Shown in pieces: positions 10,068 through 20,937 of a stretch of 64,000 bases of DNA; within the stretch, counting starts at the first letter, position 1; every line of letters starts with the position of its first letter. Origin of the DNA: Blastocladiella emersonii ATCC 22665 (taxonomy: Eukaryota > Blastocladiomycota > Blastocladiomycetes > Blastocladiales > Blastocladiaceae); the NCBI GenBank assembly GCA_025594325.1, contig JANHCV010000002.1:1054001-1118000 (forward strand). Reading direction: 5' to 3'. The position numbers were made by a program, and so were the translations under genes. The notes beneath the pieces were generated by a model, which was not told the DNA's origin, searched no databases, and worked only from the letters and a program-made list of their open reading frames with translations.

Positions 10068-12316
10068 CTGTTGCGCACACCGAGTGAGAACCGTCCATGC
10101 AAGAGCGTTGAGGTCGAAGCTTGGGCGGGCGCGTCAGCGGAAGAATCGAAGCGCGATGGCCAGACGTGAGGTCCGTTTGAGCGTCATGAGCAAGGCTCGC
10201 CATGGCGTTTCGGAAAGTGTTGATGGCATAGCGTGAAGGCGACAGCGGCCGAACGTTTCGTGGCCCGGGCGAGCGGGGTAGCTCGACCGGGCTGGATAGC
10301 AAGTTTGAGTCCGGTGAGGCGACTGGTACGCCCGGTTTGGCAGCTTCAAGGGGCAGGTTGCTGATGCAGCGACGGACTTCGCCCTCTTCTAGTAAATCCA
10401 AGGTTCTACATGTTCAAGTCTAAGCCCTCGATATTAATGCAGCAAGTTGCTCAAGTTCATTTGCTTACGTTGTGGATGAATGCGGAGGTCGAGTGCGATC
10501 CGCTCGAGTCGCAGGAAAAGGCGAGCGAGCGGGTGGCGCCTGTCACCCACCCATCAGGTCATGTGCGCATGAGCGACGCGAACCCGCAACTGACTCCAAG
10601 CACGGCAACAGTCTCATGGGCACTGTCAGCTCATTCGGGTTGCTGCACAGCGATATGGCCCCGCGTGGGCGAGCGCGCCCTGTCTTCGACCGCCGTGGCC
10701 ACACGCATCGTTCGCGGCGGGAGAGGGCTCCGCCCACTTGCCGTCTCCTCGCAGAGTCTGACCCGAGTTCCCGCTGGGCAGTGTGACTCGGCAACTCGAG
10801 GCATCGTTCAAAGAAATTGTGGTCAAGATTCAGTAGTCAGAGCGGGTCCGGAACACGCCGAAGCGCGGAGCGGGATTACGTGCACTAACTCACCCCCAGC
10901 CGTAGCCCACGCAGATAAAGTGCTAAAATTTATTTTACGGCGCTAAAATAGCTCACTGTACATATGATATTATTATGCAAAGAATCAGCCCGATCGGTTA
11001 TTGTGTGCGATTCAAGAAGCTAAGCCCTAAGTGCGTTTTTCGTCCGAGCGGCCAAACCGAAAGTTTTTTTCAACTTTGCACGGTCGGACGAGATCTCGGT
11101 ACCCCCTCATCTCGACTCGGAGATTTTTGTATATTAGGGGTCCCTGAAGGTCCCTGATCACCATCATATGCTCAGAAAAAATATTCTAGACCATCTCCAA
11201 TTTAGACATCTAAGTCGCGTCACGTGACGGAGGCCCGCGGATGAAGGCCTCGGCCGGCCGCAACGCGTCGTTCATGAAGGCCGCCGTTGCAAACGTCAAG
11301 CCGGGATCAGAAAGACTCTCTCTTTTCTCTTGTTGGGCAAAGTTCCCTCGCGGGCGAGGTGTTCGAAGTACACTCTGCTGGCGTGCTTCAAACGGCCAAG
11401 CTTAGCGCTGTCCTCCCCTGTTTCCTCCCAGCGCGATCTGAGGCAGACTCACTCGTTCTCGTGGCGGTAGGAGCACAGACCACTTTCTGTCCCATCATTT
11501 GAACAAGGTGGGCGGCGACCAAGCGCCTTGCAAGCAGTCTACGCGGCAACGATCCTGTAACAGCACCGCTACATGTCGCCGTGCACTCGACCACGACCAT
11601 GGATGCTGCAGACAAGAGGCACTCAGCCGAGCGCTGCGACGCGAACCTGTCAGCAGCGTGGCCGATGAAGCTCGCAACGGTCGACGTGGTGACGTTGCGC
11701 GGCACGTTCCTCGATTGGCAAGCGCCCGAAGCGCAAACACCGGCGACCGATGCGACGCGCGTGCGTGGGTTCAGTTGCGCTGAGGAGCGGTCGGCGAAGC
11801 GAAATGACTCGCGAGCACGGCCACAAGCGCAAGAAGCAGTTCTTAACGTCGCGCGCGTGAAGCAGCTGTAGGACGTCTGTAGGATACGATCCGAAGGCCG
11901 ACGTGGATGGAACGGTGGTGGTCTGCAAGTATCGGACGAGGGTACCCGCTCAAGCTTCAAGGCAGGTCAAGAGTTCGAAGCAAGAGGAGTGCTCCCTCGA
12001 CCTGAAGCGGGCACTCAGATCGCTCCCATGGTAACCAAGGATGGAAGACGCATGAGCTGTGCCGAGCTCGGCGGCCGCGGCGAAGTTCGCAGGCCGACCC
12101 AGGACGACGGCACCCGCCGCGAACCATCACTCGCTGCTTCAGGGGCTGCGACGGCAGATGGCAATAACAAGAGCAAGAGTATTGTTGCACCAAGTTCCGT
12201 CAAGTTCTATCAGTTTTCATGGGGTATGTGGGAGCAGCGTTGCTCGCCGGCAGCCTCGAAGTCTGAGCCACCTCGCGCAGCCGGTCCTCGCTCCTCCTTC
12301 GCCGCCGACACCAACC
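10068..12316. other. Gene-poor region with an AT-rich block
   Basis: About 2.2 kb separates the array from CMC4. Open frames here are short or of poor quality and none is recognisable. Bases 10905-11215 are strikingly AT-rich for this genome (runs such as taaaatttatttta and gatattattatgc), with small direct repeats (gctaaaat; ggtccctga). AACGCGTC occurs near 11263. A decayed mobile element is possible but unproven. Confidence 0.35.
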
Positions 12317-12538
12317 ATGCCAACAGTCCTATCAAGTCCGTGCGCCAAGCTCGCGTGCAAGCTGAGCGGGTGCATCCACCGCATGGGTTCCGAGGAAGCG
12401 CCATCGTGCGCCAAGCTGCGTCGCCAGTTTCTCGCGTGCTGCGAGCGCGAGCGGGGCAAGGGCGCAAGCGGCGATCCCGAAGGATGCCCGCCGATCCGGC
12501 AGGCGCGGCGGGCCGAGGGCGCGGACAACAAGGGCTAA
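12317..12538 (+). CDS. CMC4: CMC4-like twin-CX9C mitochondrial protein
   Basis: A 73-residue single-exon protein. Cysteines at 9, 14, 19, 31, 41 and 42 follow the CMC4 (p8-MTCP1) pattern: C-x4-C-x4-C, then a gap, then C-x9-CC. The motifs PCAKLACKLSGC and CAKLRRQFLACC are typical. Family members are imported into the mitochondrial intermembrane space by the Mia40 disulfide relay and are linked to respiratory chain assembly. The ATG at 12317 is preferred because the protein then has the family length (about 68-75 residues); the frame is open further upstream, but that part is low-complexity and not family-like. The neighbouring COQ7 gene on the other strand is also mitochondrial; the two converge with 77 bp between stops. 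Confidence 0.75.
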   Translation: MPTVLSSPCAKLACKLSGCIHRMGSEEAPSCAKLRRQFLACCERERGKGASGDPEGCPPIRQARRAEGADNKG

Positions 12539-12615
12539 GGTTTCCACGTTCTTCTGTATATTGAATGTTTTTGTGTTGGGGATAGCTAGCTGGCTGGGAT
12601 ACGAGGTTGTGAGGT

Positions 12616-13468
12616 TCAGATGCGCTTGGCGACGGCGATGGCGGCCTTGCACCCGCCCTGGACGACGGCGCTGAGGACCGAGTAGGCGGGGGCGAGGGCC
12701 GAGTCGTGGGCGACGGCCGTGTCGAGGTGCTCGAGCTCGTCGTCGCGGAACTTGCGGATCGTCTAGACGGGGGGAAGCGAGGGGTGTGAGCGAGCTGGTC
12801 GCCACTGGAGTGCGAGTGCGAGAGTACCTCGACCAGAGCCACGAGCTCGTCGCGGCGCTCGAGGTTCTCGTTTCCGGGCTCCTCGAGAATCTGCAGCAGG
12901 TCGCGGATCTGGCTACGGGTCCGCAAGGCAGCAGGTCAGCCGTGCGCGACCTCCCGCCGACACGAGAAGAGAGCACATACTCGTTGTAATGGTTCCCAAT
13001 GACCGTCTCCACGGCCTCGGTGAGCGCCATCGCGGCCTCCTTGCCGAGCAGTGCGGACCCGGCGCCCGCGACGAAGCCAGCGGCCTCCCACAGCGGGTAG
13101 AGTGCGCTGGGGCGGGCGCGCCACGAGGGGACGAGCGAGTTGAAGGTGTCGAGGTGGTGGACCTCCTGCTGCCACATGTGCTCGATGAGCGGGCCGAGCT
13201 TCTGGTCGCGGCCGAGGACGGCGAGCTGGCCCTTGTAGATCCAGTTGGCGCCAATCTCGCCGGCCTGGTTCACGCGCAGCATCTCGTCGAGGAGCGCGTG
13301 CTGCTCGCGCGTGAGCTTCTTGACGGGCGCCGGCGCGGCGGCGGCCTCGTCGGCGGCGGGGGCCTCGGTGGACAGGAAGCGGGCCGCGGCGGCCGGGCGC
13401 GCCAGGACGGCGGCGCCGGCGGGCGCGCGGGCAGCGCGGGTGGCGCAGATGAGCGAGCGAGTGAACAT
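12616..13468 (-). CDS. COQ7: 5-demethoxyubiquinone hydroxylase (COQ7/CAT5)
   Basis: Exons 12981-13468, 12828-12912 and 12616-12762 encode 239 residues. The N terminus (MFTRSLICATRAARAP) is a plausible mitochondrial presequence. The ferritin-like di-iron core is complete: NQAGEIGANWIY, MWQQEVHHLDTF, EAVETVIGNHYN and DDELEHLDTAV supply the paired Glu and ExxH ligands. The protein ends GCKAAIAVAKRI as in the family. The enzyme hydroxylates demethoxyubiquinone in ubiquinone synthesis at the inner mitochondrial membrane. Introns (68 and 65 nt) use GTATGT and GTACTC donors and GTAG/CTAG acceptors. It diverges from the transporter gene on the other side of a 267-bp shared promoter. Confidence 0.92.
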
Positions 13469-13735
13469 GGTGACTGTGGTGGTTGTCGATGCGTAGCGTA
13501 TGCGAGGTTCGCAAGGGGAGAGAAGGGATCCGCGGCGATGGGCAGGCGATAGAGATCGCGCGAGGCCGAGCAACGCGACCGGCGCCGCACACGTGCCGCC
13601 TTGTTGTCTCTCGCCGGCCGCGGGACGGACGGACGCGTCGGGCTCCCTTCAGACTCAGCTTCAGACTCGGCTCCGGATCCCCCGGCGATACCCCCATGCA
13701 TGCACCGCGCTAACTCGGCGCAACCCATAACCACC
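13469..13735. promoter_or_regulatory. Bidirectional promoter of COQ7 and the DMT transporter
   Basis: A 267-bp divergent spacer. GACGCGTC lies at 13632-13639. A TACGCTACGCATCGACAAC element (13482-13500, minus strand) precedes COQ7, and GCGCAACCCATAACC precedes the transporter start. Both resemble the pre-ATG element of other genes here. Confidence 0.5.
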
Positions 13736-15034
13736 ATGACACGCACACCCAGCAAGCCGACCGAGCGCTCGCCGCTGCTCGGCGACGCGGCCGCGGCTGC
13801 CGCTGCTTCGTCCTCGTCGTCGGCGCCCGCTGCCGCCGCGACCCCGGCCATGCGCCCGAGCCACTCCACGTCTTCATCGTCGCTGGCGTCGAGCGTACCG
13901 CCCGCACACCACCCGAGCACCGAGCTGCTCGGGCTCGCGGCCATGACGGCGTCGGCGCTCTTCTTTTCGGTGATGACGGCGCTCGTCAAGTACTCGGGCG
14001 CGCACTTCCCGGCGTTCGAGGTGGTGTTTGCGCGGTCGATCCTGCAGGCGTTGTTCGCCGTGGCCGCGTGCTTCCTGGTCGGCGTGTCGCCGCTCGGGCC
14101 CAAGGGACTACGGTTCAAGCTGTTCCTGCGCGGCGCCGCGGGGTCGTTTGGGCTCGGCGCTTACTTTTACGCCAGTACGTTTTTGAGGGGTGTGAAGTGC
14201 TCGTGGCGCCGGCTAACTCGCGCCCTCAATCCAGTCGTGCACATGGACCTCGGCGAGGCGACCGTCATCTTCTTCACGGGCCCGGCGTTCACCGCCGTGT
14301 TTGCCTACTTTTGGCTGCGCGAGCCGCTGAGCCGCCTCGACATGGTCTCGATCGCCGCGTGCCTGGCCGGCGTGATCCTGGTCGCTCGCCCCGCGTTCCT
14401 GTTCCCCGCCATCACCCCTGACCCCGTCGACGGCCCCGCGCTCTACTCGCTCCTCGCGACGCTCTCGCGCGGCAACCCGACCGACGCGGCGCGCGGGTGG
14501 GCGCGCGTGGTCGCGATCCTGGCGGCGCTGACGGGCGCGGTCATGTCGGCGTGCGCGTACGTGATGGTGCGCAAGATCGCGCACAGCTGCCACTACCTGG
14601 TGCACGTGGCGTACTTTGGCATGGTGTCGACGGTCGTCTCGGGCACGCTCATGTTCACTTACACGCGCGAGGGGTACCCGCGCGTCCCGTCATCCGCCGC
14701 CGAGTGGCTGTCGCTGCTGTCGGTCGGCGTCACGGCGTTTGTTGGGCAGATGCTCCTGAACCGCGGGCTGCAGCTCGCGCGCGCCGGGCCGGGCGTCATG
14801 ATGCGCAACCTCGACGTGGTGTTCGCGTTCCTGTTCGGCGTGTACCTGTTTGGCGAGGTGCCGCACTGGTCGAGTATCGTCGGCGCGGCGCTGATTGTCG
14901 GGACCACCATGGCTACGGGCGTCAGCAAGCTCGTCAACCACCGCCGCGTGCTGCCGGCGGGGCCCGTTGCGGCCGAGGACGCGGATGACGAGGCGGTGTC
15001 GGTCGTCGTGGCGCCGCCTTCTAGTCGGGCGTAA
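13736..15034 (+). CDS. DMT-superfamily (EamA/SLC35G-like) membrane transporter
   Basis: Two exons, 13736-14174 and 14235-15034, encode 412 residues. After a Ser/Ala-rich cytosolic N terminus there are about ten hydrophobic segments in two EamA-like halves: the first begins LGLAAMTASALFFSVMTALVK, and the second contains the characteristic FTGPAFTAVFAYFWLREPLS at the end of half one and FGVYLFGEVPHWSSIVGAALI near the C terminus. The 60-nt intron 14175-14234 (GTACGT...CCAG) is a multiple of three without stops; removing it restores YAIVHMDLGEATVIFF, as expected in the family. The substrate cannot be told from sequence. An in-frame ATG at 13700 is an alternative start. Confidence 0.8.
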   Translation: MTRTPSKPTERSPLLGDAAAAAAASSSSSAPAAAATPAMRPSHSTSSSSLASSVPPAHHPSTELLGLAAMTASALFFSVMTALVKYSGAHFPAFEVVFARSILQALFAVAACFLVGVSPLGPKGLRFKLFLRGAAGSFGLGAYFYASTFLRGVKCSWRRLTRALNPVVHMDLGEATVIFFTGPAFTAVFAYFWLREPLSRLDMVSIAACLAGVILVARPAFLFPAITPDPVDGPALYSLLATLSRGNPTDAARGWARVVAILAALTGAVMSACAYVMVRKIAHSCHYLVHVAYFGMVSTVVSGTLMFTYTREGYPRVPSSAAEWLSLLSVGVTAFVGQMLLNRGLQLARAGPGVMMRNLDVVFAFLFGVYLFGEVPHWSSIVGAALIVGTTMATGVSKLVNHRRVLPAGPVAAEDADDEAVSVVVAPPSSRA

Positions 15035-15080
15035 GATACCCCCACTCACTCGCACAATGTACCCTCCATTTGGACTTTTC

Positions 15081-16058
15081 TTACAGCGCAACCGATCGCG
15101 ACAAGTGTATTCTCTTTCTCTCCGCGGGCGGCGGTAGCGGTGGTGGTGGCCCGTGCTCAAAGTCGCCAATCAGCTGGTCGAGGCGGTCGAGGAGCCGCGT
15201 CCCGTCGCCCTCGCCCTCATCCGAGCTGGACGGTCGGCGTGGTGGCGTCGGCATAGAGCTTCGTCGCACCGCTGACGACGACGACGAGTTGCGGAGCAGC
15301 ACGCGCTGAGCGCGGAACCGGGCGACCTGGGCTGCGAGCAAGTCGCGCTCCCCTGCGAGCGCCGCGTACTCTTGGCGCAACGCGTCGCGCTCACCCGCGA
15401 CCGCGGCATTGTCGATGGCGAGCGACTCGGCCACGTCGCGCCACTTGTCCGCCGCGTCCGCGTCGACGAGGACACACTGCACGCCCTTCTCCGCCCCCGC
15501 CGCGCGCCGGCGCACCTCGGCCGCATCCACCTCCGCGAGGCGGCGCGATGACGCGAGCGCCGCGTCGTGCATCCTGCGAAACGCGGCCTCGGCCTCAAGC
15601 TGCCCCTGCGCGGCGCGCGCGAGCCGCGCGCGTGTCTCGGCGAGATCCGACTCGAGCGCCGCGACGCGGTCAGCGCGGTCGACGAGCGCAGCGCGCGCGG
15701 CTGCCAGATCGCCGCGCAACGTGTGCATCCGCGGGACGACCGCGTCACGCAGGTGCGCCGAGAAGGCGACGAGGTCGGCGACCGCGCGTGTCGCGCGGGC
15801 TGCGTGGGCCGCCGACTCGTGCCGCGCATCGGCGAGCGCCGCGCGCAGGTGTGCCGTGTCCGTGTCCCGCGCACGCAGTTCGCGGCGCGCGCGCGCGAGG
15901 GAGTCGCGCGCAATGTGTAGCTGCGCGCGGAGGTACACGGGGTCATCGAAGGCGGCGGGGTTCGGCGGCGGGTCCAGGTGCGACAGGCGCAGCGGGTCGT
16001 CGCCGTCGCTCTCGTCGCCGTCGAGGACGACGCGGGCGGTGGTGATGGGCGGGTTCAT
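15081..16058 (-). CDS. Coiled-coil protein of unknown function
   Basis: A single-exon 325-residue protein. Residues about 40-255 are rich in Ala, Arg, Glu and Leu with long heptad-like stretches (for example LRAQLHIARDSLARARREL and LESDLAETRARLARAAQG), which predicts an extended coiled coil. The C-terminal part is Ser/Pro-rich with an acidic patch and a PPPPLPPP run. No enzyme motif is visible. The gene converges with the transporter, leaving 46 bp between stops. I do not recognise a family; a scaffold or cytoskeletal role would be only a guess. Confidence 0.65.
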   Translation of the reverse strand: MNPPITTARVVLDGDESDGDDPLRLSHLDPPPNPAAFDDPVYLRAQLHIARDSLARARRELRARDTDTAHLRAALADARHESAAHAARATRAVADLVAFSAHLRDAVVPRMHTLRGDLAAARAALVDRADRVAALESDLAETRARLARAAQGQLEAEAAFRRMHDAALASSRRLAEVDAAEVRRRAAGAEKGVQCVLVDADAADKWRDVAESLAIDNAAVAGERDALRQEYAALAGERDLLAAQVARFRAQRVLLRNSSSSSAVRRSSMPTPPRRPSSSDEGEGDGTRLLDRLDQLIGDFEHGPPPPLPPPAERKRIHLSRSVAL

Positions 16059-16602
16059 GGCGGGGTGTAGAGACGAGCGATCTGGTGGTGAAGGAGCGAG
16101 TGGTGCGCGAGCGCGGCGGCGGCGCCCAGCTGCACGTTTAGGGAACGGCGTGCGTCGCGGGCGTGTGGCGCAACGGTGCCGACGCGTGAAAGCGAGTTGG
16201 TGGTCGAGACGTCGGTTACAGCGGCTCGCGCCTGAGCGACTTTAGTGATACATGGGCAGTATAGGGCTGTGGGGAGAGGAGAGGGAGCGCCGTCAATCGA
16301 GAGGCGAAATTGCGGGGGCAGCGTGGGCAGGGCGAGCCGGGCGGAAGGGCGCGCCGCGTGGGAGCGACCGACGCGTGCCGCTTCAGAGTTCCCACCGCGT
16401 CGCGCTCCCCCCTTCTCTCCCCTCCCTCTTCTCCCCCTCCACAGCACCCACTCACGATCTCTCTCTCCCCTCTCGCGTCCCTGCCTCCTCCCAACACCGT
16501 CAACCGTCAACCCGACTCGCACTTGCACCCTTGCACCCCTGCACCCTCGCTCGCACTCCTCCCCACACGCACGCCCCGAATCTACCACACACACGCACTC
16601 CC
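16059..16602. promoter_or_regulatory. Divergent spacer with pyrimidine-rich leader of the kinase gene
   Basis: About 540 bp between a minus-strand and a plus-strand gene. Two GACGCGTG motifs lie near 16181 and 16370. The 200 bp before the kinase start are strongly C/T-rich, as in fungal 5' leaders, and include CAACACCGTCAACCGTCAACC. No gene is seen. Confidence 0.4.
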
Positions 16603-19601
16603 ATGGACGCTCCGCCGCAGAGCCCCGGCCGCACGCTCGCCGCCGCCGCCGCCTCGGCCGCGCCCGACGTGCAGGCCGCCCTCGCCGACTACGAGATCGG
16701 CCACGTCCTCGGCAAGGGCAAGTTCTCGCAGGTCTACCTCGCCACGTCTCGCTCCACAGGCCGCAAGGTACTACTACCCGCTGTGCTGCTGTGTGGGAAC
16801 CCGCCGTGCTCACACCCCGATCCCCGGTCCCGTAGTTCGCCTTCAAGGTGCTCTCCAAGCTCGACCACCGCCCGCGCGTCATGGCCAAGCTCAAGCGCGA
16901 GATCGACATCCTCAACGCCCTGCGCGGCGCCAAGGTCTTTGTCCCGTGCGACTCGGCCCTCGACGCGACCACCGCCGCCGCCGACGCGTCCGACGCGACC
17001 TACACGGAGAGCGAGGACGACGACGGCACCGGTTTCTCGACGTACGGGTCCCGCTCGACGCTCGCCGGCAGCGGCAGTGGCGGGTACCGCAGCAACCGGT
17101 CAGGGACCCGGCTCCCGGCCGCCGCCGCCAACGTCGACCGCCGCCATCGCCACCTGCACGGCGGCACCTCGTCCTCGTCGCAGACCACGCTCAGCGGCCA
17201 CCCGAACATTGTCGACATGTTCCAGACCTTTGAGACGCCCTCGGTCACCATCATGGTGCTTCAGGTACGCGTCGGATCACTCCGTGGCCTCTGGACCGCT
17301 CCCCCACCTCCCCCACCTCCACTAACCCCATTTTTTTCGATTTTCGCGAAAAATTTACAGCTGCTTTCGGGCGTGAACCTCCACGATTTCGTGTTCGAAT
17401 CAATCCGCCTATCCGAGTCGGTAGCGCGGGGCATGTTCCGGCAGCTCGCGTCGGCCGTGAGCTTCTGCCACGCGCGCGGCGTCGTCCACCGCGACCTCAA
17501 GATGGGCAACGTGATGCTGATCCTCGCCCAGCCGCCGCCTCCGCCCAACGACCTCGTGCTGCCCTCCTCGCCCATGTCCGACGTGACCCCGGCCCCGCTC
17601 GGCCCCGCCAGCCCGCGCCGCGGCAGCGAGCCCGCCGTCGTCCAGATGAGCCCCGCCCGCATCGCCTCGGGCCGCTCGCCCGCGACCCCGCGCCACTGGC
17701 CGCGCCGCCTCGAGCTCACCCGCAGCTACCGCCTCAAGTTCCGGTCCGCCATCGTCGCCGACCCGCTCGGCGAGGACCGCTACCCGGTCCCGCGCGACCC
17801 GTGCACCGGCCGACCCTGGATGCAGCAGGAGATCGACGAGTGCGGCGGCTGGCTCGTCAAGCTCGTCGACTTCGGCCTCGGCAGCGCCTTTGACCCGCAA
17901 GAGTACCGCCACACGGCCGTCGGGTCGCCCGGCTACTTCTCGCCCGAGGTCGCTCAGGGCGTGTCGTACGTCGGGCCCGAGGTCGATGTCTGGTCCCTCG
18001 GCGTCGTGCTCTTCGAGATGACCACGGGCATGCACCCGTTCTCGGCCAAGGACCTGCCCACCCTCAAGGAGATCGTCATCCGCGGCCGCTTCGCCATCCC
18101 GCACCACGTCTCCCCGGACCTGCGCCGCACCTACACCCGTCTCATGAACGTCGACCCCGCCCGGCGGCGCAACCTGCACGTCCTCGACGTCGACCGCTGG
18201 ACCAACGACGGGTACGCGACGTCGCCCGCCTACGCCGACCCGCCCGAGGAGGACCTCGCCGGCGACGTGGACGCGGCCCAGATCGACGAGATCGCCGCCT
18301 CGATCCCCATCGAGGACGAGTCCTTTGGCCCCACCACCGCCGCCCGCCGCCGCCGGTCCGCCTCGGCCCACGCCCTCGTCGCCGCCTTTGCCGACGCCGC
18401 CAACTACGGCCGCCCGCGCGCCAACACGGCCCGCACTGCGGCGTCCGCGCCCGACGGCACCGCCGTGTGGAGCGACGGCGACGATCCGGCCGCCGACCTC
18501 CGCGGCCGCCACGCGACCACCGAGGAGGACGAGGCCGCGGCGGCCGAGATGGCCTACGCGCGCGACCTCGCGCGTCGGCTCCGCCGGTTCAACGCGTCCG
18601 TCCCCGCCCACCTCGGCGGCGCTCCGCCCCGCGGGTACCACGGCGTCCCGCCATCACCGCGCCGCGCGCCCGCTGCCCTCGCGTCGGCTCCCGCATCGAC
18701 CACCGCACACTCGCCACCCGCCGTCTTGCGCCCCGCCCACACGCGGTCGCGCAGCAAGCATCGCCCGACAGCGCTCCAGGTCGTCGCCGAGCCCGCGGCG
18801 CCCGCGCTGTCGACGTCGCCCACCTCGCCGACTGGGCCGCAGGCTCGGACGACGCCGCCGCCGTCGATTTCGGCCGGATCGGCGCACCCGCCACCGTTCC
18901 CGCCAGCGACGCCGCGCCGCGGGTCCGCGCCCGCCGTACACTCGGTCGAGCCCGTCGCGACCGCGCCGGGGACCGGCCACCAGCACCACGCGTCCGCGGC
19001 GGCCGTCGCCGCGCGCGTGTTCGCCCAGGTCCCGCCGCCGCCCGACACGCCGCCGACGCACCTCCGCGGCGCGTCCGTGGCGACTGCGACTGGCGCGACG
19101 CTGGCCGGGTCCACGGCACCGCCGCCGCCGCCCGTCGCTGCACCCGCGCCGCTGCGCATGCGCAACACGAAGAAGTCGTCGCGCCTCGACTGCACCTCGG
19201 GTGCCGTTGCCGCGGCGACGGCCGGCACGAGCAAGTGGGGCGGGTGGTGGCCGTGGGGCAGCAACACGCAGCACCACCAGGATGCGGCCGCGCAGCAGCA
19301 GAACCGTCGGCCTTCCGCCGAGAGTACCGCCAGCACGTCGAGCGGCGGGAGCACCGCGGTCGGCGACGTGTCGACGGTGTCGCTCGACGACCACCACTCG
19401 GGCAAGCGGACCGGGTCCGTGTCGACGGCGAGCACCGCTGCCGCGACCGCGCTCACGTCGTCCGTGTCCGCGTCCACGGCCGCGGCGCCCATCCCGCCCG
19501 TCCCGCGCAAGACGCGCTGGTACAACCGCCTGTTCTCGGTGTCAGGACCAAGCGCCAGCAGCAGCAGTGGGGCCAAGTCCGCGGGCCGCGCTGCGCGGTA
19601 G
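16603..19601 (+). CDS. Serine/threonine protein kinase (CAMK-like) with two large insertions
   Basis: Exons 16603-16767, 16836-17264 and 17361-19601 give 944 residues. The kinase domain starts near residue 29 with YEIGHVLGKGKFSQVY (glycine loop); the ATP lysine is K59 in FAFK. A Ser/Gly-rich insertion of roughly 75 residues follows helix C. HRDLKMGN has its catalytic Asp at about 243, but DFG comes only at about 368, so a Pro/Ser-rich insertion of about 100 residues separates them. GSPGYFSPE and DVWSLGVVLFEM complete the lobe. The rest is a low-complexity Ala/Pro/Ser tail ending RKTRWYNRLFSV plus a short Ser/Ala tail. Intron 2 is 96 nt and stop-free. Key catalytic residues are intact, so activity is likely; orthology is uncertain. 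Confidence 0.8.
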
Positions 19602-20007
19602 CCCGTACGCCGCTGCGCCGCGCTGCGTCGATCCCTCGCTCAACTCGTTCATCTACACCCGTTCCCGTTTCGTTCGTTCATCATGCTGTATTCCCTCCTC
19701 CCCGTCCATGGCACTTGCTCTTCCTCGCTCACCATCATCCCACTTTTTTGTTCGTGCCCCCCGTCTGGACCCGCCCTCTCACGTCACTCGATTCAGCAGC
19801 AGTACATTCAGTCTTCGACGGTCACGCACTTGATCAGCGGCATCGAGAAGGAGAAGCCGGGACGTTGGTCACGACGGCTGCAGTGCCACCGGAAGCACGA
19901 GGTGAAACGCGCGGCTCACAACATGTGATCGATCGACGCGTTTGCGTGGCGCACCTGGCCGAGCTGCCGCTCCCAGCGCATCCCCTCTCCCCAAGCGAAC
20001 CGCCCCC
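19602..20007. other. Spacer between the kinase and F-box genes
   Basis: About 400 bp. It should hold the kinase 3' UTR and the promoter of the next gene. No conserved motif from the other promoters is obvious and no gene is seen. Confidence 0.3.
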
Positions 20008-20937
20008 ATGGAATCCTCTCCCGACATGCAGCAAATGGACCTCCCCGACGAACTATGGCTGAGCATCGTCGAGCGCTTACCGCAAGCCAACTTTTGCCGC
20101 GACCTCGCTGCGCTGGGCAGGGCGAGCCGCCAGCTTGCCGGGCTCGTCCGTCCCATCCTCTACCGGACCTTGACCATTGAGCTGGACACCGGCCCGCGCA
20201 CCGGACACGTTGACAGCCGAGTTGACTTGAGCAAGTGGCCCGGCTGGCTCCCGCTTGTCCGCGAACTTGTGCTGCAGGGAAGAGATTACGGCACGCCCGC
20301 TGGCGCCGCGGTCTCAACCCCGCCACTTGCCGCCGCCACACAAATAGACTCGGCGGATCTTGCCCCGCCGATTTCGATCGATTACACTGTCATTGTCGCT
20401 GAGCTTGCCGAAATCAATCCGATCACGTCGTTTTGCGTGCGAGGAGTCACGCTCGAGTACGGCTTGTTGATCCAAACGCTTTCGAGCTTCGCACAGACCC
20501 TTACTCGCCTCGACCTGCACTTACCAAGCTTCACGGGAGAAATTGACCTCGAGCAGCTCGTGTTCCCTTCACTGACTCGACTTTCAATCTCTGCGTTTCA
20601 TGCGATTCAAGCTCTCCCGCAGGCGCCCAACTGCCGTACTCTCCTGCTTGTTCTACCCACTTTCCCCCAAAAACTCATCCACCAGATCCGGGCGATGCAG
20701 AGCTTGGCATCGTTGACCGCCCTTGGTAGCGATGCAAAGTCAAGAAGCTACCTCCCGTCTATGCTGCTCGCCCCCGGCTCCATCGCGACGTCGCTCGTCC
20801 ACTGGAACTCGGTCTGGCTGTCGGTCGATGACCTCGAAAAGTTGCCCCCCTTTACCGCATCTCCAAACCTTCGCAAACAGCCGGGGGCCGAACGTCATGT
20901 CTTCACAGTCGACAACACACAATGGCAAGCTTGTTGA
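20008..20937 (+). CDS. F-box-like protein with leucine-rich region
   Basis: A 309-residue single-exon frame. Residues 11-45 (LPDELWLSIVERLPQ...RDLAALGRASRQLAGLVRPILY) match the F-box pattern. The remainder has weak leucine-rich repeat character (LTRLDLHLPSF, FPSLTRLSISAF, CRTLLLVLPTF). F-box proteins dock substrates on SCF ubiquitin ligases through Skp1. The 3' end is less certain: the frame stops soon after a Pro/Arg stretch while other frames stay open for another 100 bp, so a missed intron or 3' decay is possible. GC content is lower than in neighbours. Confidence 0.6.
   Translation: MESSPDMQQMDLPDELWLSIVERLPQANFCRDLAALGRASRQLAGLVRPILYRTLTIELDTGPRTGHVDSRVDLSKWPGWLPLVRELVLQGRDYGTPAGAAVSTPPLAAATQIDSADLAPPISIDYTVIVAELAEINPITSFCVRGVTLEYGLLIQTLSSFAQTLTRLDLHLPSFTGEIDLEQLVFPSLTRLSISAFHAIQALPQAPNCRTLLLVLPTFPQKLIHQIRAMQSLASLTALGSDAKSRSYLPSMLLAPGSIATSLVHWNSVWLSVDDLEKLPPFTASPNLRKQPGAERHVFTVDNTQWQAC

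Noticed and set aside
11388..11960. 190-codon open frame on the minus strand before CMC4
   Set aside because: No recognisable motif, mixed Arg/Ser/Ala composition, and other frames are equally open.
12059..12316. N-terminal extension of CMC4
   Set aside because: The upstream in-frame part is low-complexity and would double the size of a family that is about 70 residues long.
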